Source of the DNA: Auxenochlorella pyrenoidosa
Lineage: Eukaryota > Chlorophyta > Trebouxiophyceae > Chlorellales > Chlorellaceae
Direction of reading: 5' to 3'
Length of the DNA: 33,011 nt
Assembly (NCBI GenBank): GCA_001430745.1
Contig: KQ481983.1
Span: forward strand, 2,083,240-2,116,250
Numbering within the stretch: the first letter of the stretch is position 1; each line of letters begins with the position of its first letter. Positions 24,901-33,011 of the stretch are shown here, piece after piece. Below the pieces are notes generated by a model, which saw only the letters and a list, made by a program, of their open reading frames with translations, was not told where the DNA came from and did no database searches. A program made the position numbers and the translations under genes.

Positions 24901-26397
24901 GATACGTGGCAGGGAAGCAGCAGCAGCGATCGGCCTCGCGGCAGAGGTAGTACCGCCCCTGCCTGGAGGCCGCTCTGTGAGCAGCTGCTGCATTGCCCGC
25001 AGAGTTAACAGTCCCCTCCCCCACGCCCATGGCCCTGCAGGACCCGCATGTGCCCTTTGATCAGCAGCGGCAGGCAGCCAAGTCGCTGTTCAGGCTGGCA
25101 GAGAGCTGCGGCGCCGCAGAGCGCGCATCAACAGACGAGCTGGCGCCGCAGGACCCGCAGGTGGGGCTGTGGGGGGGAGCATCTGTGTGTCGGTGGTATC
25201 ATGTGGCTGCAAACCACTGCTGCAGCATTCATGCAGCCTTCTGCGGGCCATTGGCCGTGGCTGGTGCTCTGCTGGCATGTCCACTGCGCCCTGCCACCGC
25301 CCTCCCCTGCCTGCCCGCCGCAGACCATGCTGGGTGCGCACATGGTGAACAACCCGATGTCCAGCGACGTCACGTTTGTGGTGGAGGGCCGCCCCTTCCT
25401 GGCGCACAAGGTGCAGCTGCTCAACTCGAGCGAGATCTTCCGCACCATGTTCGACGGGCACTACCGCGAGAAGGTGCGCTGCTCCGGCATGGCCCATCAT
25501 GTAGGGAGAGCTATGCTCTCCCTCATCCAGGCTGCGCAACGTGCCCTGAGCATCTCTGAGCGCCTGTTTGGTCACCGCCATGTCCGCTGCTGCCCTGAAG
25601 CTGCCTGCTGCCCCTCGCTGGGCGCCCCGCAGGATGCCGCCACCATCCCCATCCCCAATGTCCGCTGGGAGGTGTGGGAGAAGATGATGTACTGCTGCTA
25701 CACGGGTGAGGCGGCGCCGCCCAGGGCCGCGCAGGCCGCGCTCGGGCAGGCGGGAGCCGTGGAGCAGGAAGGCAGCGTGTTGCAGAGGGGGCTCGCAGGG
25801 TGCAGGGCAGCGCATGCCTGCCTGAATCCGCCTGAACCTCCAATTGGCTGGCCCACACTGCTTGTGTGCAGGCGGCAAGGTGGACGTGCCCCCCGAGCTG
25901 GCGCAGGAGCTGCTGGAGGTGGCTGACCAGGTGGGCCGCTGCTGGTGGCCGCCGGCAGCTCCGGGGTTCTGCAGCTGCGGCTGCTTGGAAAGCACAGCTT
26001 GTTGCGCCCAGCCGCAGCCATCTCGCTCACCCGAACCGCCACGCCGCTGCTGACGCCCCCTCCCCCCTGGCCCCCCGCTCGCCGCCGCCGCCCGCAGTAC
26101 ATGCTGGAGCCGCTCAAGCACCTGTGCGAGTCGACCATCACCGACCAGCTGGCCGCCGACAACGTCTCCGCCGCCTTTGACCTGGCCGAGAACTTCAACG
26201 CCCCCGAGCTGTCCAAGCAGTGCGCGCTCTTCTGCCTGCGCGAGCACGGCGAGATGGTCAAGGGCGGCGGCGGCGGCGGCCCCTCCAAGCTGGCCAGCCC
26301 CAGCGCCTACGCCATCCTCATGCAGAAGATGGCGCAGCGCCTGCGCGAGGCCATCACCGACGCCATCAGCGACAAGGCCAACGCCATGGTGTCCTGA
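21922..26397 (+). CDS. ARM-repeat BTB/POZ protein (ARIA/ABAP1 type)
   Basis: Thirteen exons: 21922-22035, 22265-22376, 22606-22714, 22886-23318, 23506-23662, 23871-24082, 24338-24490, 24667-24852, 25041-25160, 25324-25473, 25633-25705, 25872-25930 and 26098-26397; 725 residues, close to Arabidopsis ARIA (about 710). The N-terminus has an NLS-like KRRRL. ARM repeats follow (ADAITNLAHE-type SDAITNLAHENNNIK, GSLRTLAFKNDENKN, AVGVIGNLVHSS, SQREAALLLGQFA, EMAAFALGRLAQNSDNQAG, HNAAFALYGLSDNEDN). A BTB domain (about 545-625: SSDVTFVVEGRPFLAHK, FRTMFDGHYREK) and a BACK-like C-terminus complete it. Plant relatives bind transcription or replication factors, and BTB proteins often serve as CUL3 adaptors; which role holds here is not visible. 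The C-terminal part has a Gly run and ends NAMVS. All introns are GT-AG. Confidence 0.93.
22455..22476. other. 22-bp perfect palindrome of CATG units inside an intron
   Basis: A perfect inverted repeat centred on GCGC with two CATGCATG-type RY cores, in intron 2 of the ARM/BTB gene. In plants CATGCATG is a B3-domain factor site; whether it functions here is unknown. Confidence 0.8.
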
Positions 26398-27344
26398 GGC
26401 GGGCCGCGGCGCAGCGCGGCCGGGGCCGTGCCTCGAGCCGGGCGCCGCACCAGGAGCGCGGCTCTGGCCTGCAAAGGTCGTGGCGGCCCCCCTGCCGCAC
26501 GGCGCTCCAGGTCGCAGCGCTGCTGCTCGATATCTGATGTTCCCCTTCTGGGCACGCCGCGCGCCCTCTCCCTGGCCATGAGTGCTGCCTGACCTCCAAC
26601 TTCATCTTCCCTCTCTCGCTTTCTGTGTGCGCTTGAAATCCCCTTACTCTTAGCTCTCCCTGCACCGCCCGCCCGCCCGCCATTCCCCAGCCCACCAGAT
26701 CTGCTCCCTCTGCGCCTGTACCTTCCCAAGCTCCCCCGCCATGCACCCCTTACCTCTCTCTGCGCTCTGCTCGGCGCCGCTCTCTGCCTTCGTGTATGCT
26801 CCCTGCGGAGCCCCCTGAATCTCTCTGCCTCGCCCTCGGGCCACCATTTCTTTACCAGTTTTGACCTTCCTCTTGCTCTCGGTAACGCGAGCTATGACGA
26901 GCAGTGAGGCATGCGCAAGGCTGAGCACAGGCGCCGTGGAGAACGTAGTTGGCACGCTTAACAGGTTGGATCTGCAGAACAGGTAGAGTCCTTGGAGCTT
27001 GTAGGAAGAGCTCATTCCGCTTGCCCTCATAGCACCGTCTGATCCCTTGTTTGAGGCTCGAGCAGGCCAGCACTCTACATGTGCACTGCTCATGAGGCGC
27101 AAAGCGGAGAGGCAATATGTATGGTGACGAAGCAGAAAAGATTAGCGGGGCATTAAATGGCAGTGCGAATCAGGGTAGTTCAAGTCTCGGTCACAACAGA
27201 AGTCAACACAAGGTCAACACAAGGCAAGGGGGCTGGCACTTGCACAGCTGATAGAGCAGCTGAGCAAGGCAAGGGGGGCTCGGCCAGCGAGTTGACGCGC
27301 TCGCGAGCGCAGCCCCTGCTTGGGCGGCGTGGCAGGCACCGCGT
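26398..27344. other. Convergent intergenic region, CT-rich
   Basis: It lies between the stops of the ARM/BTB gene and the minus-strand SprT gene and should hold both 3' UTRs. About 26590-26880 is pyrimidine-rich (CTCTCT, CCCGCC tracts). No TGTAA on either strand was noticed. No further gene was recognised. Confidence 0.4.
27202..27223. repeat. Two tandem copies of an 11-mer
   Basis: GTCAACACAAG occurs twice head to tail, probably in the 3' UTR of the SprT gene. No function is suggested. Confidence 0.9.
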
Positions 27345-29896
27345 TCACACCACCTGGAAGGCTGGGGCGGCACTGACATCCCGCAGCGGCGAGGTGACCA
27401 CCTCCCCTCCCTCTGTGTGGCCGCCGCCCCTGCTCAGCAGGCTACCGCTGCCACTGGCGGTCGCGCCGGCGCTGTCGCTTGCCTCGGCACCGCTGCTGGC
27501 GGCGCGCCCCTCGCAGCGCAGCGCGGCGTAACGCTCGCTGAGCTTCCGCATCACCTCGGCTTGCGGGGTGCCTGCTGGCAGCTGCGCCTTGACTGCAGGG
27601 TGCAGCAGGCACGCAAGGGGCATTGGCAGATTTGAGGTGCAGGGTGTGGGCCCGGAGCTTGCCAGAGACCCACACAACACCGCGGCTGGCCCACATCAAG
27701 CAGTTGCAGAGAGCGCATCAGCAGCAGAGCAGGCAGGCGCTGTCGCAAAGCAGGTGTCGGGCCGGAGCAGTGGGTGGAAGCGCAGGCGGCAACAGCAGAA
27801 TGCGGCAGCGGATGGGCGCAGCATCGCATGGCTCACCCTCGGCGTGGTTCTCCTTGACAAACTGGGCATACTTGTTGGGCGAAGCGGCGCGCGGCTTGGC
27901 GGGCGTGCCGTCGGGGCGGAAGCGGCCCAGGAAGGTGAGCGGGGCGCGGCAGGCGCCGCACACCTTCTTGGCGACGTCGATGCTGTTGCTGTGCCGCCCG
28001 TAGGTCTGCAGGCAGCCCGAGTTGCTGCACTGCCACCTGCGGGGGGTCGGCGGGTGAGGGGGCCAGGAGGGATGTGCTTGGGCGGGGTTGGTGCTGGAGC
28101 GGGGTCCAGGGCACTGCTGGGCATCCCAGCCCGGCGCCGCTTCAGCTGCATGCTGCACAACCAGGCGGGGCGACCGACGTCCCAGCCTGCCGTGCCGCCA
28201 CGCACACGGCGGCGCCCAGGTCCGGGTGGCGGCACAGCGCATCAACCAAGCGCCTGCGGGGGAGCCCTTGCCCACACCCAGCAGCCCCATGCACCTGAAT
28301 GGGTAGAAGATCTCATACGCGTGGCAGGTGGTGATGTCCAGGTGGGGGTACCGCGCCATGGCGGCCTCGGCCCAGCGCCGGAACACGGGGCCGTGCGGCG
28401 GCTTGGCGGTGTGGTCCACCAGCCAGGCGGCCACGTGGCACAGCTCGTGGCACAGCGTGCGCTGCAGCTTGGAGAAGCTGTCCAGCACCTTGCTGCTCAG
28501 CTCCACACGCGCGCTGTAGCTGCGGGGCGGGCGCGGGGGAGGGGGGGAGGGGGAGCGGGCGTGGGCGCCTGCATGGGCACACACAAGCATGAACGCAGCA
28601 CGGCACCGGGGCGGCGGCAGAGCTGACGGCAGCGTGTGCTTGCTGTCTTGCGCTGCGCAACGCTGGCGCCACACCTCGCCACAGACTGTTGCCGCATGGC
28701 ACGGCTGCACCTGGCGGGCGGCACCGGGGGGGCAGCGAGCCACAGCCGGCGGCCAGGCGGGCCGCGACGCAGGGGCGCCGCGCTCACATGGGGGGTGCGT
28801 AGGGGTCGTCCGGGATGTCTCGCCGGTAGTGCGTCAGCCCCGCCGTCGTCAGCAGCCGCGCGTTCCACTTGATCTCCAGGTCCGCCGGCAGCCTGCCGCC
28901 AAACACCGTGCGGTTGAACTCGGCAAACAGCTGCGCCGCCAGCTCCTGGCGCTGCCGCTTGAAGGCAGAGGCCGAAAGCGGGCGGGCGGCGGTAGACTTG
29001 GCCGGCACTGTCCCCACCGCCTCCGCGGGGGGCGACGCCGTCTGCTGGGAGCGAGGCGGCGGCGGCGCGGCTGCCCTCGAGGGCTGCCCATGCTGCTGCT
29101 GCTGCGCTGGGTGCCCCTGCTGCTGCGCTGCAAGCGAGGGGATGGCGGCAAAGCATGGCAGCAGCGCGCTGCCTGCGCGCCCTGCTGCAGCCCCGCCCTG
29201 CGTGACTGCTTCCTCGCAGTCGCTGTCGCTGTCCACAACCTGGCGCCTGCAGTTGCAGCAGAGGGTCGAGAGCACGCTCAAAATGCGGAAAGGACAGCAG
29301 GCGACAGACTCAAAGCAGCAGTGCATTTCGCAGATCTGGCTTCATCTGTGTGTGGGCCACACGCAGAAATCTTTTCCAAACCTTTTGTTTATACCAGCCA
29401 GGACCGCCAAAGCAGGTGCGAGCATCAAATGCGGCAGGCGCGGCCCTTGACCCCCAGCGCACCGCTGCTTTTGGCTGGTCGCGGGAGCTGAGATTCGCCA
29501 CTCCTCCTCATCCTCCTCATCACTGCTGCTGTCCAAAATTTCGATAACTTCTGTCTCGTTTGCTGGAGCAGGAGGCGCTCGTCCGCGATGCACCTGCTGC
29601 TGCTGTGGCGGCACTGGCAGGGCGGCGGCGGAAGCGGCGGCAAGCTGGCTGGTGCTGTCGTCAAGGCGCGGTGTGGCCTGGGGCCGGCTGCTGCTAGGAG
29701 AGAACTCTCCATCCAGGTCGCTGTCCAGGACAAACCGCCGCTTCGAGCGGCCCTGTTGTTGCGCCCATTGTTGCTGCTGGAGTGGTATCGCTGCTGCGGC
29801 CGGCAGTATGTTCAGCTCAACCAGCAGCGACTGGAGCTCCGCTGAGTCAACGGACGATGCGGGAGAGCCGCTTGTTGAGGGAACAGCAGCCGCCAT
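27345..29896 (-). CDS. SprT-like metalloprotease with HMG-like C-terminus (GCNA type)
   Basis: Exons on the minus strand: 29896 to about 29405, about 29239-28788, 28519-28295, 28036-27837 and 27592-27345; about 538 residues. The first junction is tentative (weak donor GTCCTG), the others are firm. The N-terminal third is acidic and disordered, with SUMO-interaction-like motifs: VLDSDLDGE, VIEILDSSSDEEDEEE and VVDSDSDCEE. The SprT domain has RIELS-type RVELSSKVLDS, the HExxH site CHELCH and the third ligand region PPHGPVF. A zinc-ribbon with CSNSGC and CGAC follows. The C-terminus NKYAQFVKEN...VMRKLSERY resembles an HMG box. GCNA/Spartan relatives cleave DNA-protein crosslinks in the nucleus; that role is inferred from the family. 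C-terminal residues are Ser/Gly-rich and variable. Confidence 0.88.
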
Positions 29897-30631
29897 GGCC
29901 TACTGACTTGCCGCAGCCTCTCCTGCCTCCTCCACAGCGGAGCAGCAGAGCTGTACGACACAGTCAGGGAGCTATGCACAGCGATGACAGCCTTGTTTCA
30001 AGTGCAGCGACATGCTGGCGGCAGCGCTGGCAGCGGCGCCTTGCATCTCCTGAGAACTTGCCCTGCGTTCTTGAAGGAGTTTGAATGGGTTGGTCGCAAG
30101 CATTTCGTCTGCATCTTTCTCTAACTCGCATCCTTGCCCTGGTTTATCACCCCACTGAGCGCCCACCTACCTACCTTGCTTTTGTCTGCAGCACGGGGGG
30201 CAGCAATCAATGCTGCATCACTTGCTGATCTCAGCATCAGGCATTTTAAGGATCAAAACATCGTACATCAGCATTGTGGAATGTCCGCTCCCTCGCAAAC
30301 GAGGTGTGGAGGCTTGCTGCGGAATGGTCCCTGCACCGCCGGCGGTGCACCACTCAGCCGCAAAGGCCGCCATACCCAGGTTGCTGTCCCGGCCCATGCA
30401 ACACATGAAGCTCCAAGGTGATCTGTGGCATGATGCCTTCTCGTGATTTGCCCTACCTTGCAGCTGCTTCATTGAGCCCGACTCTGCCCGCCACCCCTCT
30501 AAAGAGCGTTGCACATGCGCGCAGCCAGCCGGCGGTGCAGCGGGCGCTGTGGACGCAACCGGTTCTTGCAGCAACAGCCGAGACCCTTGCTTCACTTCAT
30601 CTAGCTACTGTATGCGCTGCATGCCTGAGGA
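29897..30631. promoter_or_regulatory. Divergent intergenic region, possible shared promoter
   Basis: About 735 bases between the SprT gene (minus) and the four-TM gene (plus). No conserved coding sequence recognised. It contains an 18-bp perfect palindrome at 30332-30349 (TGCACCGCC and its complement), a possible dimer-binding site. Confidence 0.4.
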
Positions 30632-31882
30632 ATGCAGGCTTTGAACTCGCCTGCAGGCCCCACCCGTTTTTTCGGCCGCTTCGGGCTCCATCCGATTTCG
30701 TCCCAGCGCAGAATTCGGCACCTCATACCCGAGGCCTCCAAAGAGGGCGATCCAGCAGCGCAGGCCGAAGTCTCCCAGCCAGCGCCGGCATGGCGGCAGC
30801 TGCGCCTCGCCGCTAGCCCAGTGTACACGCCGGCATCGACCGGCGTGCAAAGCTGGGGCCTTGGGTTGGCCTGTTTCCTTGCCGCTGCGGCATCGATTAC
30901 GACATTCAACTTGCTGGCTGGCCAGATTGCTGCAGCTGCAGCTAGTGGCGGCTTCCAGGTGAGAGTCTACCAGTCCCTTTCCGCAGTGCAGCCTCGACAT
31001 CTCTTGTCGCGCTGGCAGGGCCCTGGGCGCTCCTTGCGCCGTACCACTCTCCTGTAGCACTTTTCAATTTTCAATTGTGCAGGGCGATGCAGCCATGCTG
31101 GAGCTGCTGGACATTCGCAGCGGCTACTCGCCCGCCGAGGTGGCCGCCACCATGGCAGCCTGGGGCCCCCGCGGCCGTGCGCTGTACCTGCTTGTGGAGG
31201 CCGTTGATGTTGTGTTCTACTGCACCGCATACCGGGGCCTGCTCCTAGTGCTGTCAAACAGGCGAGTGTTGCAGGAGCGGGTTGCGGAACAGGCCTATGC
31301 ACTCAGCTGGTCCTCCTGCCTGCATGAGGAAGGTGTGGGCTGACCATTCAGACAAAAAGCTGAGAACGGTTTGAAGAGACATCTGATGGCACACATGCAC
31401 GTGTCGACCATGCCTCCTGGCAGGCTGTCTGCTGCCATTGAGCGGAGGTGGCCGGCGCTGGGGTGGACGCGGCAGTCTGCGCTGCTGCCCTACATCCTGG
31501 CAGGCAAGGCAGCAGGCATGCTGAGGGTGCCAGCTGCGCGCTTGCAGGGCGCGCCTTTCCCGTTCCGCTGACAATCTGTCAAGAAGGGGCACTCTTTTTT
31601 GGCGTTGAGTTTGCCGAGCCCCTGCCCTGTGCCGACCCTCCTCACCCAGGCACCGACCTGCTGGAGGATGCGCTGCAAGTGTCGGCCATCCTGGCCTTTT
31701 CTGCAGCCCCCGGTGCAGCCGCCGCGGGCGCGCCTGCCTGGTCAGCCCTGGTGGGTGCAGCGTCGACGGTCAACCAGCTCAAGTGGGGCCTGGTGACGCC
31801 CATCAGTGGCTCGCTGGTGCTGCTGGCTGGCGGGGCACTGGCGGCTGCCTGGCGTCCCCATGCCAACGGCAAAGATGTGTAA
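30632..31882 (+). CDS. Four-TM membrane protein, bacterial-like family, unknown function
   Basis: Four exons: 30632-30958, 31083-31261, 31424-31503 and 31650-31882; 272 residues. The first about 70 residues are basic and Ser/Ala-rich (FFGRFGLHPISSQRR) and could be an organelle transit peptide. Four hydrophobic segments follow: GLGLACFLAAAASITTF, RALYLLVEAVDVVFYC, LLPYILAG joined to TDLLEDALQVSAILAF, and PISGSLVLLAGGALAA. The pattern LDIRSGYSPAEV...GRALYL...LPxxAxxxDLLE...LKW resembles a common family of small bacterial four-TM proteins without known function. Introns 2 and 3 are GC-AG (donors GCGAGT at 31262 and GCAAGG at 31504); they restore exactly the DLLE segment expected in the family. 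The TAA stop lies inside a TGTAA motif (31878-31882). Confidence 0.72.
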
Positions 31883-32290
31883 CCCATGCGCTGAGGTGCC
31901 GCCCAGATTCAGTGCGGCTGATTGGTTCACTCAAAGATCTGGTGCCAGCAGGTAGATGGAAGTCGACCGACAGCCCTTGAATCTTTGCCTTGTGCTGCCA
32001 CAGTGGCAGCAGCACAGAGACTGCTGCCAGGACAGACGGAGCTTGGGCGCACTTCTTGCATCGCTTCCCGCATTTTGGACTGATGCAGCGGGCGCAGGGG
32101 CCGCCGGCTGCGGTACCGCCTGGCAGGGTGGGGTCGACGGCGCACGGCGCACTGCCTGCCGGCCCAGCCTGCCTTGCGAGGGACTGGTGGAGGGGTGTCT
32201 GTCCGTGTTGTAACAAGGTAGGTACATATTGCAGAGGGAGAAATTACATGCTCGACAGGGGTCATGGCGCCCGGCTTGACCGGCCAAACC
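31883..32290. other. Convergent intergenic region
   Basis: It lies between the stops of the four-TM gene and the minus-strand right-edge gene. No gene, RNA or repeat was recognised. Confidence 0.35.
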
Positions 32291-33011
32291 TCACGCTGCC
32301 TTGTGAAAGACCTGCACCAGCACCATCTGGTTGTAGGCGGCAGCGTGCTTGCCCTTAATCTGGAAGCGACCGGAAGGGGCATCAGGGATCTGTTTTATGC
32401 TGCATGTGTGTTCCTTTGTCATGCCAGTGTGTTCCCGGACCGGCCGCGGGGGGCGCAGCCGGGTGGTGCCCTTGATTAGTACGGTGTTGCCGAGGGGGCG
32501 TCCCTCGGCCACTTCCCATCGCTGCGCGCCGATGCCGTTCTTGCGAAAATAGAAGTCGAAGGAGACTTCGCGCTTGTCCCGCGCCGCCTCAGCCTTGAGC
32601 TTGCCTGTACGCCAGGAGGGTGGGTAGAGGCGGAAGGGGGGGTTGGAAACGGCGGGCGGGGCAAAGGGCCCTGTTTCGGCAGCGGCATCCTGCCGTGCCA
32701 CGCTCACCGCCACCGCCAGCCCGGCCGCCAGCCTTTTGCTCCGCGGTGGTGAAGAAGCGGGAGTCGCCGGAGAACTCTGAAGCGTCGTGCTTGGCGTCTT
32801 TAACGGCAGCGGTCTTCTCGGCTGCAGGTCGGGCAGGGGAGGGGAGGTGCGGTTGTGGGTGGGGCGGGGTGCCGAGGGGAAGGGCTGCCGCACCTGGCAG
32901 GGAATGTGCTGGCAAGGCGGGGCCAGGGCCAGGGCTGGCGCATCGGCGAGGCCCTGTTTCGGCAGCGGCATCCTGCCGTGCCACGCTCACCGCCAGCCCG
33001 GCCGCCAGCCT
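32291..33011 (-). CDS. 3' end of an unrecognised gene, last exons
   Basis: The best model on the minus strand has a last exon 32604-32291 (acceptor TACAG, stop TGA at 32291-32293) and a penultimate exon 32821-32708 (donor GTGAGC), with an earlier exon ending near the right edge. The joined sequence includes DASEFSGDSRFFTTAEQKAG, then KLKAEAARDKREVSFDFYFR, GIGAQRWEVAEGRPLGNTVL and a basic tail ending VLVQVFHKAA. I do not recognise the family. The penultimate exon is 114 bases with matching phases at both ends, so it can be skipped or duplicated in frame. An unspliced reading through the intron is also open, so the intron at 32605-32707 is not certain. The N-terminus is outside the window. Confidence 0.5.
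32668..32734. repeat. Direct repeat, copy 1 of 2
   Basis: Sixty-seven bases that recur at 32951-33011 with a single 6-base difference (an extra CACCGC-type unit here). On the minus strand it spans the 3' end of an exon, its GTGAGC donor and the start of the intron. Confidence 0.9.
32951..33011. repeat. Direct repeat, copy 2 of 2 (reaches the window edge)
   Basis: Sixty-one bases matching 32668-32734 except for the 6-base deletion. The repeat may continue beyond the window. It includes the same exon end and donor, which suggests a duplicated exon or an assembly duplication. Confidence 0.9.

Noticed and set aside
27170..27200. AGTTCAAGTC resembling a tRNA T-loop
   Set aside because: The flanking bases do not form a T-stem and no matching acceptor, D or anticodon arms were found around it.

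Overview
The window looks like nuclear DNA of a green alga, most likely a trebouxiophyte close to Chlorella. It is very GC-rich, its genes carry many short introns (GT-AG plus several GC-AG), some 3' ends carry the TGTAA signal typical of chlorophytes, and the gene set is eukaryotic and green-lineage: an ARIA-type ARM/BTB protein, a COQ8 kinase, a flagellar dynein chain, a cytosolic-type malic enzyme and an apparent selenoprotein. No operon, CRISPR array, rRNA, tRNA or transposon was recognised. A sequencing gap of 434 N lies at 10263-10696.

Layout. 1-2004 (-): 5' part of a COQ8/ADCK3-type atypical kinase, running off the left edge. 2328-3065 (+): a small DUF3253-domain gene with one in-frame TGA at the position where relatives carry Cys or Ser, followed by a SECIS-like hairpin at 3087-3160. 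3775-5511 (+): YeeE/YedE-family (sulfur transport) membrane protein. 5945-9108 (+): outer-arm dynein intermediate chain 2 (IC69/DNAI2 type). 9940-17389 (+): a very large proline-rich, repeat-rich, coiled-coil protein with two predicted membrane segments, of unknown function. 17961-21544 (-): NAD(P)-malic enzyme. 21922-26397 (+): ARM-repeat/BTB protein of the ARIA type. 27345-29896 (-): SprT-like metalloprotease with an HMG-like C-terminus (GCNA type). 30632-31882 (+): four-TM protein of unknown function. 32291 to the right edge (-): 3' end of an unrecognised gene whose last exons look tandemly duplicated.

The genes are not functionally linked. Three pairs are divergent and may share promoters (2005-2327, 21545-21921, 29897-30631), and two pairs converge (17390-17960, 26398-27344). 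Exon models were derived by hand from reading-frame phase, splice consensus and remembered family sequences, so boundaries outside conserved domains are less certain.

The most exciting item is the DUF3253 gene. An in-frame UGA aligns with the family's Cys/Ser position, the frame on both sides matches the domain without a gap, and the 3' UTR folds into an AUGA/AA/GA SECIS-type element. I know of no description of this family as a selenoprotein.
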